The notes beneath the pieces are model-generated. The model searched no databases, had not been told where the DNA came from, and saw only the letters and a list, made by a program, of their open reading frames with translations. Below, in pieces: positions 1 through 12,300 of a stretch of DNA of 64,000 nucleotides (its first letter is position 1; every line of letters begins with the position of its first letter). Source of the stretch: Rhizomucor pusillus (lineage: Eukaryota > Mucoromycota > Mucoromycetes > Mucorales > Lichtheimiaceae); assembly GCA_900175165.2 (NCBI GenBank), contig FWWN02000668.1, positions 155,188-219,187 on the forward strand, written 5' to 3'. A program made the position numbers and the translations under genes.

Positions 1-706
1 GTACCTTGGCGGATATGCTGCAGCGAGGAAATATTAGAATTGTTTGATATCATGCGAGTTAATGGGGGAAAGCATAAAGCACCTACTTGTAAACAAAGGG
101 GCCGCCTATGCTTGCTATAATTTGACCCAGAAGCACGACCGGATACCGATGCGCAGGGTCTGCAACTATGGAAAGACACCGAATCCAGCAACCGAGGACG
201 TTCATGACTGCCGAAAATATCAACTGCAAAAGAAGAGGACACAATGGTCTGTAAAAACGGCTCTCAGCTGGACTCCGCAGACAGTGAATACTTACGCATG
301 CTTTTATGCCGAACCTCTCGTAAGACCAGACACAAACGATAGAAAATATGCAGTTTGCAATTGCTGAAGTGTTTGATAACCAGTTGACCTGTGTAAGGTT
401 TGCATTCATCCAGTCAGCCGTGGTGATAGCAGCGCTGGATGCCGTCTGCCACATTATCGTGCATGCAGCGTTGTGTAAACTGATGCATACGGTGAAAACC
501 CAGGCGATCCACGTCGTTTTGCCACCAAAATCGATGCTGGGAGCAGTGGCCGCGACCGAGGGCCGCTTCTCGAGTACAACCGCGCTGTCTAGATTATCGA
601 ATTTGCTGCTGCTTTTGTGTGCCACTTTTGTGTCCACAACAGGATTTAATTCGGCACGGTCATGATTGTTTGCCGGGTTGGATATTGACGTATTCACTCC
701 CTCCAT
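1..706 (-). CDS. FLVCR/SLC49-type major facilitator transporter, N-terminal part
   Basis: This is the 5' end of a gene that runs off the left edge. Coding exons are 706-296, 223-87 and 17-1. The introns are 295-224 (GTAAG...CAG) and 86-18 (GTAGGT...CAG), and both splices keep the frame. An acidic/Ser-rich cytosolic N-terminus of about 70 residues precedes a first membrane segment (WIAWVFTVCISLHNA). Then come the WMNANLTQVNWLSN loop, the SYERFGIKAC turn between helices 2 and 3, and NVLGCWIR. Splicing at 87/17 gives FVYNISAKV, matching the conserved Asn-x-x-x-Lys segment of FLVCR/DIRC2-like transporters. Family members move heme, choline or other small solutes; the substrate here cannot be told. 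Twelve helices are expected and only about the first four are inside the window. Confidence 0.8.
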
Positions 707-2621
707 TCTGGCTTTTCAGCTACGGATGGATAAGTATACTGTAAGCGACAAGTTGAAAGAAGCAAGACGTTTGCTTGCAGTGTATGTTCCAAATAAAAGA
801 AAAAGTACTCAAGAAAAAACAGGTCCGTCTGTTATCAATAAATGTATGAAAAAAAAAGAAAAAAGAAAAAAAGAAAGAGAGAAAGAGGAAAGAACGGGAG
901 CGATCATATCCAGGGTGTTTAGGGGTGAAGCTTTTGATATTTAGAGGCGAAGATGATGCTCTTCTTAGGGATCGATTTAAAATGCAGAGCTCTTTTATGC
1001 GTGAACCTATAGCCTTTAATAATCTAGATATACAACAGTCATCAAGAGAGGACACGATGCCGGCAGGAGTTCTAAAAAACAACCTGCACCAGACCTTGCG
1101 GAGCTCTGCTGATACTTTTATGCGTCGATATCTCCGCTTTCCATGCCTGGGCCGTGTATAACCGGAGGTCAGTTCCCATGACCTTTGCTGGTGCCCACAT
1201 CGACAGAGGAGAAGATAATATAGAATGGACGGCTACTAGCAAAGATGAGCAAAATCAGGGTCGTATATGTATTGGCGTACTAACTGGAGATTTATTGTCT
1301 GCTTAATTATCGATGGAACTGCAACTCGTTGAGATGCCGATATTTAGTGCTAGCATTGCAGCGCTGCTACAGAAAAGGAATTATGTATACGCCATATGCC
1401 TCTACCGGTTCTCCGGCACATTCACGCTTTACAGTTTCATCATGTTTAAATAGGGAAAACACTCCTGACAGGCTGTGTAATAAGATTTTGCTCCCGATGC
1501 ACGATACGTATAATATTAGCTTGCGCCGCTGATGGAACGCCGACAGAGACGTCTCGATTTTATAGCGGGGTAGATCTCTGGATGCCCATCTCGGTCTTTA
1601 CGTACCCATTTCTTTCTTCCGAGTTTTAATAACTAATGTGTTTCATTATCTTATTCATTTCAATCGCTTATTCCATTAACAAAATCATATACATTTAGGG
1701 CACTATGAATCCATTTCTCTAACTTCTTCATATACTCTGTATGGTGACGAGTGTGACATAGCAGTAGAGAGTGGTATGTCCGATAATGGACAAAGACAGT
1801 AAATACTGCGAAGCTCCTGTAAGGTTCTATATTAGGTCACCACAGCTTTATATACTTCTATCAGATCGGTAATGACAAAAATCCGTTTCATTCTCTTCTT
1901 TCTCTTTTACAACCTTAGATGCCACACCCTGTATGCAAAAAGAGCTATTTAGAGCAAAGACTCCACTGAATAGCTATCAAAAATACCATAATCTGTATAC
2001 AGAACGAATCCTCTACCTCCTGACGAATCGAATCACGCTAAAATTAGGATAGGATGCGAAGCGTTTTTTTGCGAAACAAATGATCCCGTTGCTGAAGGTT
2101 GTTTGGCAAGCAAAATCGACAATGGGAAGCGGATGTCACTACGTTGGAGGAGGATGATACGGAGGTTGTTTACGCCGCCAATAAAAGTCAAGGTCAATTG
2201 CTTCCGCCGTGCATGTCTGTATTGCTGCACCAAAGAAAATTAACAGCTCGGGAGGCCAGCTTATCAAAATAAAATTGTTAGTCTTTTCAATGCTTACGAT
2301 ACCCACGGTGTATGTTATCATATCATTGGTTTGCTGATGCTATTTATTCTCAAGACCATTTCCACTTGTTTCGTATGTAAAACTAAAAATGACTATAGCC
2401 CCTTTATTAGAAGGTAGCATATTGTACGTTAACAGAAGTATTGATGCATTGTTGAATGAGAATTTGGTTTGTTACTTCGATGTCCGTTAGATAACCTAGT
2501 ATTGTAATTGGCGCAAAGGCGAAATAAATTAAGTCTACTTTTTCATCTCGCTGACTACAATGGTCACTGGTCCAAGAGCAGTATAGCTGATCAGTTTGGG
2601 AGTACCGCATCAATCTGACTG

Positions 2622-2920
2622 CCTCATATACCTATCAGCACCGCCAGCACTAACACGACCCCAATGGCAGCCCGCATTTGGCAAAAGAGCTTTCTCCGTT
2701 TGTCTAGCTTCATGCGATACTCATGGTCTGTTTGTAACACTGAGCTGGCTGAGGAGCAAGGAGCATGAGTGAATAATGTCGCGCATACAGCCGACGATTT
2801 TTTCCTCTTGGTTACCATGCTTTTCATCGTGTAACTGTGAGTTATCAACATCAATTGCACGGTGCATGTCGTTCATCATATGCCACAGCATGGACTCTGT
2901 GCCTGGTTCCATCGAGTCCT
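2622..2920 (-). repeat. Inverted repeat copy A (possible relic of a small gene)
   Basis: On the minus strand this segment aligns through most of its length with 3529-3771 on the plus strand. Both begin near a TCGATGGAAC motif, share CATGCACC/CATGCATC-like blocks and a 29-nt identical core (here 2726-2754), and end in GATAGGTAT/TATAGGTAT. A frame from 3104 to about 2745 looks protein-like (MLWHMMNDMHRAIDVDN). It stops at the identical core, while a second frame continues with a basic stretch and a hydrophobic tail (IGVVLVLAVLIGI). That pattern suggests a frameshifted or otherwise decayed reading frame. The family is not recognised. Confidence 0.6.
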
Positions 2921-3528
2921 TTCGTGACTGTGGCCGTTGTAGCTGGTCGGCAGTGGTGATAGTGGTGCTTGAAGCTCTGTTGTGAGGAACTGCTGCTTCA
3001 AAACTCGGCATTCTTATTCCAGATGGCTTGCCACGTCGCTCTCGACCACGCTTGCTCGGAAAGATAGAAGAAAAGGGTCCTAGCTCCTCACATGCGCAAC
3101 ACACTCAGCATTTAGGACATGTGGTTTTTCCATCCAGCTGCTCTAGCATCTAGGTCTCTTTTAAAATGAAACCAGCAATCGATAGGCAGCAGTAACGCTC
3201 GGAATTTTGCTTCTTCTGATATATGATATTCACTGTAGCATTTCTGCTCCATCCCTGTGTAGGATATTTATTGTTTTCGAGATAAATATATTTTTGCATA
3301 AATCATGTTTACGTTGCTGTGTTGAGTCTTAGATCTCTCAAATGAATTGGCTGTACCTACATAATACAGAGCATTTCAGTGAACTCGACCTTATATAGTA
3401 AATTTGCTTGTTATGTTTTTGGAACTTTAGTTGCTCTGCGATCAAATAGCTTATTATTTCTTCACTGATGCAGCAGATCGAGCCACCAAAGAGTCTACCT
3501 CGTGAAGCCAGTGGTCGCAATCACATAT

Positions 3529-3771
3529 TATTCGATGGAACACAGTATGTAATACATGTTATGGCATACGATAAACTATATGCATCGAATGATCGATGTT
3601 AATTGGCATTGCTGCGATAGTGACCAACAAAAGCGAGCTGCATGCATCTTGGAGGGTTCTCATGGATCACATGCCGCCCTCAGCCAGCTCAGTGTTACAA
3701 ACAGACAAAGGCTGTTTGCCTATAGCACAGGCTGCCATTGGAATATGCATTGGTGCTTATAGGTATGAAGT
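3529..3771 (+). repeat. Inverted repeat copy B, more degenerate
   Basis: This is the plus-strand counterpart of copy A, about 600 bp away and in opposite orientation. The most conserved block is 3678-3706, identical over 29 nt to 2726-2754 in reverse complement. Its predicted peptide (MLWHTINYMHRMIDVN) parallels copy A but is interrupted differently. Internal insertions and deletions make it about 55 nt shorter than copy A. It is best read as a decayed inverted duplicate. Confidence 0.6.
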
Positions 3772-4446
3772 AATGCGTTGTAGCACTCCCAAGCTGGTTC
3801 ACTATTCATCACCGTTTAATAGCTCTCACTGACCATTGTCGTCATTGAGATGAAAAGACAGACTCCATTTATCATCAGTATTAAACTCTATTTCACGCAT
3901 CAAAAAGCCAAATTCTTAAATTGTGACGTTATGGAGAAATAACCGGAAATGACAGCAATATTTGGACTAGTGTATGCAGATCTGCAAACGTATGGATCAA
4001 GTAGATTGGGCTGCTTATACTTCTTGCGCAGCATGTAATAATTACAAGTTGCCTGACTTGGCTGCATGCAGAAAACCCGACAAATGAGGGGAACGCACAA
4101 CTGTTATGTAAGATTATCTTTGTCGATGGATACAGCAACGAGTTGATTAACATTTCGTTGCTGTTGAGGAGTAATAGTGGATATACGTAATCTGAGTCTA
4201 TACAGCAACAACAAGCAGACGATCCAACGAGATAAAATGGAAGGGGGAAGGGGTAGGGTGGAGACCATTATTGTTGCAGACAATTGCGCTCATGATCGGT
4301 GTTGAGTATTTGCGACCGCCAAGCCAAAGGGAAATTAGAGCATGTATATTTTTGGTGTCAAGAACCCTGCATATGGATTGCATCAGCCTCGTACTCCTCT
4401 TCACCTCAGACGTGTGTAGGAGGTGCAGTGTATACGCAATTTTTAT

Positions 4447-4490
4447 GGGGCTAAAAGGGCTAAAGGGGCTAAAGGGGTTCAAGGGGTTCA
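4447..4490 (+). repeat. Short G-rich 9-bp tandem repeat
   Basis: About five units of a GGGCTAAAG / GGGTTCAAG type 9-mer in a row. It reads as Gly-Leu-Lys / Gly-Phe-Lys in one plus-strand frame, but no gene is supported around it. Confidence 0.75.
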
Positions 4491-4718
4491 GTCTGGGAGA
4501 TGCTGCTGAAGAGAACGTGCAGTCTGGAGTTTGCGACATTGAAGGTAGTAGCCACCGAACTCCGTAATATGCTCGTAACTGAACGAGAGTGTATGTGTGA
4601 GAAAGAGAGAGAGAGAGATAAGGCTCTCATTTTATTTATTCTTTTTTTCATTTTAGCAGTAATAATAGTAATATGGATAGTAAGAGGCGGGATGTTGTAA
4701 TTTTTTTGAACAGCAATG

Positions 4719-7360
4719 TCATGATGGAATCCTACGAGCGGTGGTGCTCATCCGACTTGACGGTCTTGTTGCTTGTGAAGTTGGTACAATAGTGCGGCGT
4801 ACTGGTGGTAAGTTATTGCTTGACAATGGAGTGACTGATTTGGAAAGGCGGCTTGAAGACTGGCGGAGCAGCGTGGATGATTTGGGAGGAGGTTGGGGGT
4901 CCTTGGGGTTAGTAGCGGCAGAAGACTTGCCCAGAATTCTGGGCTTGGTCCTTGCAGAACTGGGATGCGCTGCTGCTGTTGATGCTCGTACTTTATTTGA
5001 TGATGATGTGGATTTGGCTCCAGTCGATTGCGATCCAGGATTCTTGTTCCTCTTTAGCGATTCGATTTCCTGCAATGCATCGTCGAGTTTCCGTTGCAAG
5101 GCGATTTTGTATTCCTCTTCCTTCCGGGATGCTGCCTTCTGTGCCTGCTGCATATCCTGTAACTGTGCAACCACGCCGGAAACAATCTTCTCCAGTTCTG
5201 TCCGAGCCTTGATCTCATGCTGTAATCGATCTTCCAGAGGATGGATTATCGACAATGCCTGATCCATTCTGCGTTCATATGTACGACGCATGCTAACTTC
5301 CTGCTCGATACGGTTGTACAAAACTTTCTGCTGTTGATCGATCAGAACGGTCATATCCTCCATAGCTTTTTCGAAAGCTGTTCTCATTGCAGTTTCCTCA
5401 CGCAATCGCTGCTCCAGCTGGGAGATACGCTGTTCCATCTTCTGCATAGTCCGTGACTGAGATTTACTGTATAAATGTGCCAGATCGAATAAAAGTCTTC
5501 GAGAAGGACCGAGATTTCCGGACGAAGCACGCTCCTTTCGAAGCTTGTAGCCTCTCCATGCAGCCTGTATTTTGGTGGCAGCTGCATCGCGGAGCTCTTT
5601 GCGCTCAACTATACATTCTTGTTCCTTTTCTGAGAGTGGCAGAAACACGGATGCAGATTCTATAGGCAGTTCTCCTTCCAGGTCCTCCTCCTCCTCCTCG
5701 TAACCTTCGTCGCTGGTTATATAAGTGAAGCTGGTTGCGCATCGCTGCCGCTGGCTGAGGACCGATGAAGAGTATCTGGAGCGATTGAGTTTGATGAAAA
5801 CAACTCGAGATGCACATGAAGAATCGTTGTCGCTGTCAAAGCTGCATACATCGTCCCCGATGGGTTCCGATTCACTGTAAAAAACTGGTAACTCCCATTC
5901 GTCATCCACCAAAGTTTCCGTTTGCGCCGAATGCATAACATTACGTCGTGGGGTATCTAAAGGCAAAATTTGTTAAGCTTTTTTCTTTTTTTTTTTTTCT
6001 CGGGGCTGAAAAATCTCGGGCAATATATATCCCACGTTACCTTGGTGACAGGCTTTGCGCTTGCCATGCGTAACGGTTGGGCGTACAAGTTGGTGATCGA
6101 CGCCGTTTCCTGTGACACCAACATGTTCATGCCGTTTTTGTGAGCAGCTCCTCAGGAACGAGGACGGGCCAACAGGGTCAGCTGCAGCGTCCAACGGCGT
6201 TCGTCGCCCAGGTCGAATGATAGTGGCAGTGGAATCACAAGACATCTTCCGGGACCTGGGATTGCTATTGTTACCTTTCACTGCCGCAGCAGGATTGGCT
6301 CGGGCGGGCAATTGAAGAGGGGAAAGACCACTGTCATCCACTAGTTGCATGACTTCATCCTGGTACTCGTCATCATCGAAATCGTGGCGCTCAAATCTGG
6401 AGGGCGGTTCCTTGTGATGATTCGAATAGGTTCCGCGCTGGGGCATGTGACCAGATTGGGTATCCATGCGGGTGTCTGCGTAAGACGAGGTTATAGATTC
6501 GATGAATTTATCCAACTGATCATCGCCCGCGAGATCGGTGACTGGATCTGTTATCCATGAACAAGATGAGAATGCAGAGTTTTCGTGCGAGGAGAAATTG
6601 TACATGTTGTGCTCTGAGCCATCCGTCGAGGATGCTTCATTGCCGGATATTGAGTAGGATGTGTTCATTGTGGTTAGCGTTGCAAAGGAGGATTCGTCAA
6701 AGAATGAGTAGGCGTTGTCGTTGTTGCTGTCGAGATATGCAAGCTGTCTCAATCTAGCTTTCGAAGGGAACTCGTATCGATACTGTTCCGGTGCTAGGTT
6801 CTGAGGAACAATGGCAGCCTCTTGGTCAATGTCGTCGTTGTCATTGTCATCATAGAGATGATACGACTGTTGCCGAGAAACGGCGTGGTAGAGCGAAGAT
6901 CGTGTGCCGCGAATGGTGAAAGAGAATTGTTGTTGGAAAAGAAAAGAAAAAAAGAGAGAGAGAAAAAAGAGAAAGGCAAGAAGGCGTATGCAAGGTGTTG
7001 GAGGAAATAAAAAGCAAGTGTCAAAAAAACATAAAACACCGATTAAGAGTGGAGGAGCCCGCCGTTTTTTGTATGCATATGTATGTCAGGACACATTTTC
7101 GAATATAGAAAAGGGAAATAGACAGACGAACATGAGTAATGCTTCCAAATAAGCCCATATAATGGCGAACCAGATTCGTACCACTCACTGCCTCTAATCC
7201 ACGTACCCCCACTTACCCCAACCTGCGATCCCGTTCCGACCACGTTGCTTACCTGATCTGAATGGTAGAAATTTACTAATACTTTGTCATCCGCGACCAG
7301 CGACGATGGATGGCAAAGCATGATTGGTTCAATATTAGAATGACTGTAATCAGTTGGCAT
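4719..7360 (-). CDS. IQ-motif, coiled-coil, low-complexity protein
   Basis: Exon 6866-6041 joins exon 5956-4719 over an 84-nt intron (6040-5957, GTAACG...TTTAG; phase 1 kept, giving ACHQDTPRRN). The middle exon is open upstream without a Met. The best first exon is 7360-7253 (MPTDYSHSNIEP..., donor GTAAGC), joined over a 385-nt intron with a CAG acceptor at 6867. This makes about 723 residues. In the last exon an IQ motif (AATKIQAAWRGYKLRKE) lies just before a long coiled coil (MQKMEQRISQLEQRLREE onward), followed by a Ser/Pro/Lys/Arg-rich tail. IQ motifs bind calmodulin or myosin-type light chains, so a cytoskeletal or scaffold role is plausible but inferred. The first exon is the least certain part. 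No named family is recognised. Confidence 0.65.
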
Positions 7361-8310
7361 TATTGATATAATTTTGGGATGATATTAACGCGTTGATGGA
7401 CAGACAGAGATGCGCAAGCGCTTCGTCCTGATCAGTGATTTTGGAGAAGAAGAAGAGGAAAATAACGAATGGACTGGGCAAAGAATGGGGAAAAAAGAAA
7501 AGAGCAGGAGAAAGAGAGAGGAGAGAGAAGAAATTTGGTGTCAGCCTCTGGATCGTATTTATAAATGTTGCCAGCAACGCTAATAAAACATACTAGAAAG
7601 GGGGTTGCAAATCGCGAAAGCAGAAAAAGGCCGAGAATAATAAGCGCCTTCGATCATGGCGTATGTCTTTTAAATAGTAATCATGTCATTAGGATTGGTT
7701 ACACCAGCAGATCATATATGTTTTTGCTGCTGCTGCGAACAGGTCTGTTATCCTTTTTTTTTCTTCTTCTTCTTCTTCTTACATGTATGGCTACACAAGC
7801 CATGATGACTGAGTGCGTGGAAAAGAAAGGAAATATCGGCGATCGTGCACACAATAACTTTTCCCTTGTTATTGTTAGTTTTAAGGCACAGTCGGATTGT
7901 TGATATTAACGGCCCTTTCTCTGCCACCACACATGGACTCCCCTATGCCTCTAATTACACCCTTCTTCTTCTGTTCCATCCCATTAAATTGTTTGGTGAT
8001 TATATACTCAAAAATGTTGATGCAGCATCCAAATTAACATTATTGTTTTATATAGGCTGGCTGGCGCCCATCGTACAACTGCCGGATGCAACCCGATCGA
8101 TGGGATTTCCATGTATGAGCAAAAATCCCTAGACTTGACAAGTCTGCTGTTGTCGTCGATCGCAAGCAGAGTTTTAACCTCCCAAAGCGTGAGCATAACC
8201 TGCATTTGTGTGACCAAATGGTGGCATATAACTCGCGCGATCTCCTTGTTCACACCGCATGGTATTTGCTTGCAGATCCTCACACACAAAAGCTGCGAGT
8301 GATCTCCTGG

Positions 8311-8331
8311 CAGCAGCAGCAGCAGCAGCAG
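8311..8331 (+). repeat. (CAG)n microsatellite
   Basis: An uninterrupted run of about seven CAG triplets in a non-coding stretch. Confidence 0.8.
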
Positions 8332-8623
8332 ACGCTTACGCTTCTATTCTCCATACAAAAAGGTGCTTGAAAGATTCATTGAATTCATTTCGTTATTGTT
8401 CCCACCGATCTGCCAAGCCGTTTGATCCGTTTTTAGAAGAATGATTGATGAAAAGTATGTTGTGTACACGTCAGGAAGCAAGATCTGATCGCAAGCTACT
8501 TCCAACTTTGTCGCAGCGTCCGAGAACTGCTCAACATTGCCTTACTCCCCGGCCTGGAGGAGCTCCTCCTCCTCCTCCTCCTTTTCTCTCTCATTTAGCG
8601 CAGCAGCAGACATTCCCCTTTAT

Positions 8624-8963
8624 CATGATAAATAGCAGATTTTTCTGTCTTTTCTATCTATTCATCCCTCTGCTAGCAACCTTCAATGTAGACCGATGTA
8701 TGAATCAGCACCCTGGAGTCCGTTATGTAAGTCTGCTCGGAGCATCCACGTTGGATTGGAACAGACGTTGCACAAGGAGTAGTTGTGCAAGCACTTGTAT
8801 ACTCCAACAACCACGGATGCTCGGAGCAACCACCGTGGACGGAACTGTCAGCTGCTGCCTTTCGCAGACACGTCTCCTCCCAGGATCATGTATCAGCACC
8901 TTTTGTATGTATATTACGCCAACTGCTTTCACCAGATGTTCGCGCACAACTGCCGCCTTTGAC
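8624..8963 (+). CDS. Candidate short secreted peptide (tentative)
   Basis: An ATG at 8624 opens a frame with a short N-terminus, a 16-residue hydrophobic core and an AT-rich context, as in a signal peptide. A GTAAGT donor at 8727 and a CTGTCAG acceptor near 8851 would keep the frame. The product would be about 70 residues, with three or four cysteines and ending near 8963. Nothing beyond the signal-like start and the plausible splice pair supports it. It could equally be chance in a spacer. Confidence 0.2.
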
Positions 8964-9372
8964 CTCGTGATGATTGTCATAGCTTGTATAACCTTGCTGC
9001 CCTGTGCACTTGGTCCGAGCAAAACTCTAAAAAAGTTGCAGCTCTGCCTGCCGTGTCACGCTTTGCTCGATTTATCTCAGCAAATGCAAAAAATGGAAGG
9101 ATGATATAGTATCTAAATAGTATTTCCCATTACGTACTTTGGAATGTAAACATTATCGGATAACGATAATCAGAAAGCCAAACATATTTGCTTGGCGCCA
9201 ACTATTATTTACAGATATAGGTTTCCGTAGACCCTTAGCAACGGAACGGCAGGAAAAGACTCAGAAGAATCGATTTGAAAGTGGAAAGATAAATAGACTA
9301 TGCCAAGATCGTCTTTCTTATTTGGTGAACAATGTAGATTTGCGTAATTGATTTTTAATTTTGTACAAATGA

Positions 9373-12300
9373 TTAGCTCGGAGGAGAAGGGGAATGACGC
9401 CGAATATCTACCATTTCGGTCTCCTCTTCTCCCGTTGACGGTGGTGAGGACGATGAGGATGCGTGGCTCAAAAATGGCTGTTGTAAATCAGATGAGGATG
9501 ATGCTAAGCTACTGTAGCCTTCTGCAACTTGCAAATGCTGAATGTGATGATCAGATGGGAGGCGCTGCTGTTGGTGGTGGTTATCTTGTTGATTCTTGTT
9601 GTTGTTATTGTTGGAAGAGATTCGTTGCTTCATAGCCTTCATCATCTTCCACCCAAGACTGGATTTTTTATTGCGTTCTGTCATGCTTCCAGCTTCAGGC
9701 GCTGTCTCGTATCTGCGTAGCCGGAATGCTTCCATTGGCATCCAATCTTCCGGCTCCATGGATTCGCGCTCATGCGCGGTAATTGTTGAAAGTGTCACGA
9801 TAGAGCTGCGGCCTCGAAGTTGTGAGAGGATGTTGTGATGCCGGTACACAGACTGTCTGTAGCGATCGAACACTGACGCATCGTCAGAGGAATAAGCAAA
9901 GCCTGTAAAGGAGGACCGCTTGCCAGAGCCCATGTGCATAATTTCTGTACGACGTGAAGCTACAGTGTCAGAGCGGCCGAGACGGCTATGAGTCTTGGCT
10001 GGAAGAGGCTGTGCCAAATCGAACGCATTTTCTTCGTCGTAATAAGAATCCATTGCAATGTTTTCGGATTTGAATGCGGTAGATGCTTCGCTGTGGGTAC
10101 GTGCGAGTGTGATAGGCATTTCTTCTTCCAAAGGAGTCTTTGTCTTGCGTCTGCTCTTTCTTTTATCCGATGGGCCGCAAAGAACCATTTCGCGGACAAT
10201 GTCGTTATCGAAAGGCTTGCTCATGTGCAGATAGTATTTCGTCGCGTATCGTGGTAGCATGCAAATTGCAAACGTGACAATGAGACATAGCCAAAAGTTG
10301 CCCTCTCTGAACAAGATGTCTTCGCCGTAAAACGTGAATGTCATAAACTTTGCATAGATGGCGGTCCAAATAAAGAACGTTGCTGATGAAAGCACAATAA
10401 CTGCAACCATCACCCAAGTCCAGCTGAAGATCGTGAACCCAACGAGCCCATTTGCAACCACCACAGCAATGCCGGCAATAAACGTACCCAATTCGTACAC
10501 ACCCTCTGTATCGTATCCGTTTGGACTCATTTTGCCTCGGACAAAAAGCATATACGGCACGCCAAAGCAAATGGCAGATTGATAGATCGCATCAAAGACT
10601 GTCAAGTAAAACCGGGACGTGCGGAACTTGTCGTTGCGTATGCCCATCAAGTACAGTTGAGGATACTTGAATGAGTATTTTGCTTTCAAGTCTTGATCGA
10701 GAACGCCTAGCACCCTGGAATGTCAGCCAAACCTCACACTAAATTTGCCGTTCAAGTTAGACCTACCTGCAAAGATACATGGAAGTGAAGTAAAGACAAG
10801 GTTGTACAGAGTAATATACGAGTAATCAAACATCATTGTACCCGAGAACCTGTGCAAAAATTTTTAGTTCATGCGTCCAACCATGCTGCAAGAAAGATCG
10901 AGCTACCCGCAGAAGAGCTGGTACCAAAATAGTACTAGAGTCCACATGATGTTCTTGTAGAAAAAGGTAAAGATCATCTCAGATGTGCGCAAATAAGACC
11001 ATCGGCCATGGACAAGCAACAGCTTGCTTAGATATCTAAACTGAGCGATTGCATAGTCCGATGCCATGACTGCCTGCCTGCCCTCTTGACCAGAGATGCC
11101 CACACCCACGTTCGCCTCTTGAATCATGGAGACGTCGTTGGCTCCGTCCCCAATAGCAAGCGTCATGACTTTTAAGCCTTTCTTGACTAGGTTCACGACT
11201 TTAGCTTTTTGCATAGGACTGACACGGCAGCATATGACAGCCATGCACTGCGTGCCTAGTTTCAGCAGCTCGGGTTTGCATGGAGGTTCGAGAGCGTATT
11301 TTAAAGATTCACCGTCGATAACTAGTGCACATTTCTGGTACGATGATTTGCTTCGTACTTCTTCTTGTGATCGTCGTATCTGCTCGAGTGTATCTTGCTC
11401 ATCGCGGCCATTTACGCTGATCAGCAGCATATCTTTGGTCAGCAGATTGCATGCAAAACCAATGTTGATAGCAGTTTCTATCTTATCGCCAGTCAAGACC
11501 CATATCTTGATGCCTGCTTGTGCGAGGACGCCGATTGTTTCTGGCACACCTTCCTGCAGTTTGTCTTCAATGGCTGTACCGCCAATCAATGTAAGAGACC
11601 GCTCAATCTCATCGCATACAGCTTCGATTTGCTCGTCGCGGTTACTGATACTGTTTGCTGCCTGCTTGTATCGCGCTGCCCACTCTTGATATTCCTGCTC
11701 TGTGAGCATTCGAGTAGCAATGCATAGAGTTCGAAGACCTAGCAAATGAAAACATGGTTGGTGGGCAGCTCAGATGCTTTATAATCAAATCATTTACCTT
11801 CATTCGCGAAAACTCCAAGATGGTTCAGTGTCTCTTCTCGCAACCGTTTCTGGTTTTCTCCAGCTTCATCGTCGCTGAGATTCTCTGACAAACGTTCATA
11901 GATGACAGAGTCTGCACCTTTACACAAAAGGACAATGCTGCCGTCCTGTGGCGACCGTAAAATGACACTCATTCGTTTCCTCGTCGAGTTGAATTCTAGG
12001 ACGTTGAGCAAAGTAAACTGGCGGGACTCTCCAAGAGCATCAATGAAAACAGTATCATGTTCTCTTGCAACAAAGGTAAAGCCAACATCCCGAGCTGCTG
12101 CCACCAAGGCAGCTTCGTCAGGCGACTGTGCTTTGTACACGATATTGTTTGGATTATCGGGATCCGGTACTTCAGGGATAACTGTGTGGCAGAGTGCCAA
12201 TGCAGAGAAAAAATGGATCAAGCTTTGCGACTGAGCATTCTGGGCTGAGAGATCATCGTACACAGCTGGATCCACAAAAGGTGAGCGCGGGTTTGCATAT

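Larger units (their letters stand above)
707..4718. other. 4-kb gene-poor spacer
   Basis: I see no convincing complete gene here. Open frames are short, lack domain motifs and overlap on both strands. The stretch holds a purine-rich run at about 848-895, two inverted diverged repeat copies (2622-2920 and 3529-3771, listed separately) and a short G-rich 9-bp tandem repeat near 4447-4490. The rest is AT-rich and featureless to the eye. It probably contains the promoter of the transporter at its left end. Confidence 0.5.
7361..9372. other. 2-kb spacer with possible short secreted-peptide gene
   Basis: Mostly non-coding in appearance: GA-rich runs around 7440-7530, a TTC/TCT run at 7749-7779 and a CAG/CAGCAG run at 8311-8331. 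A plus-strand frame from 8624 starts with a good signal-like peptide (MINSRFFCLFYLFIPLLATF). The 219-codon frame around it is a mixture of frames and I do not call it a gene. The interval 8734-8850 carries two related direct-repeat copies, described in the findings. Confidence 0.4.

Noticed and set aside
2721..3104. 127-codon minus-strand frame as a complete gene
   Set aside because: Protein-like only in part; the frame ends at the conserved repeat core and the likely continuation is in another frame. It is treated as part of an inverted repeat or relic.
8445..9104. 219-codon plus-strand frame
   Set aside because: It mixes a Pro run, a signal-like segment and Cys/Arg-rich sequence without consistent composition. 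A GTAAGT inside argues against one exon. Only the internal frame from 8624 is kept as tentative.
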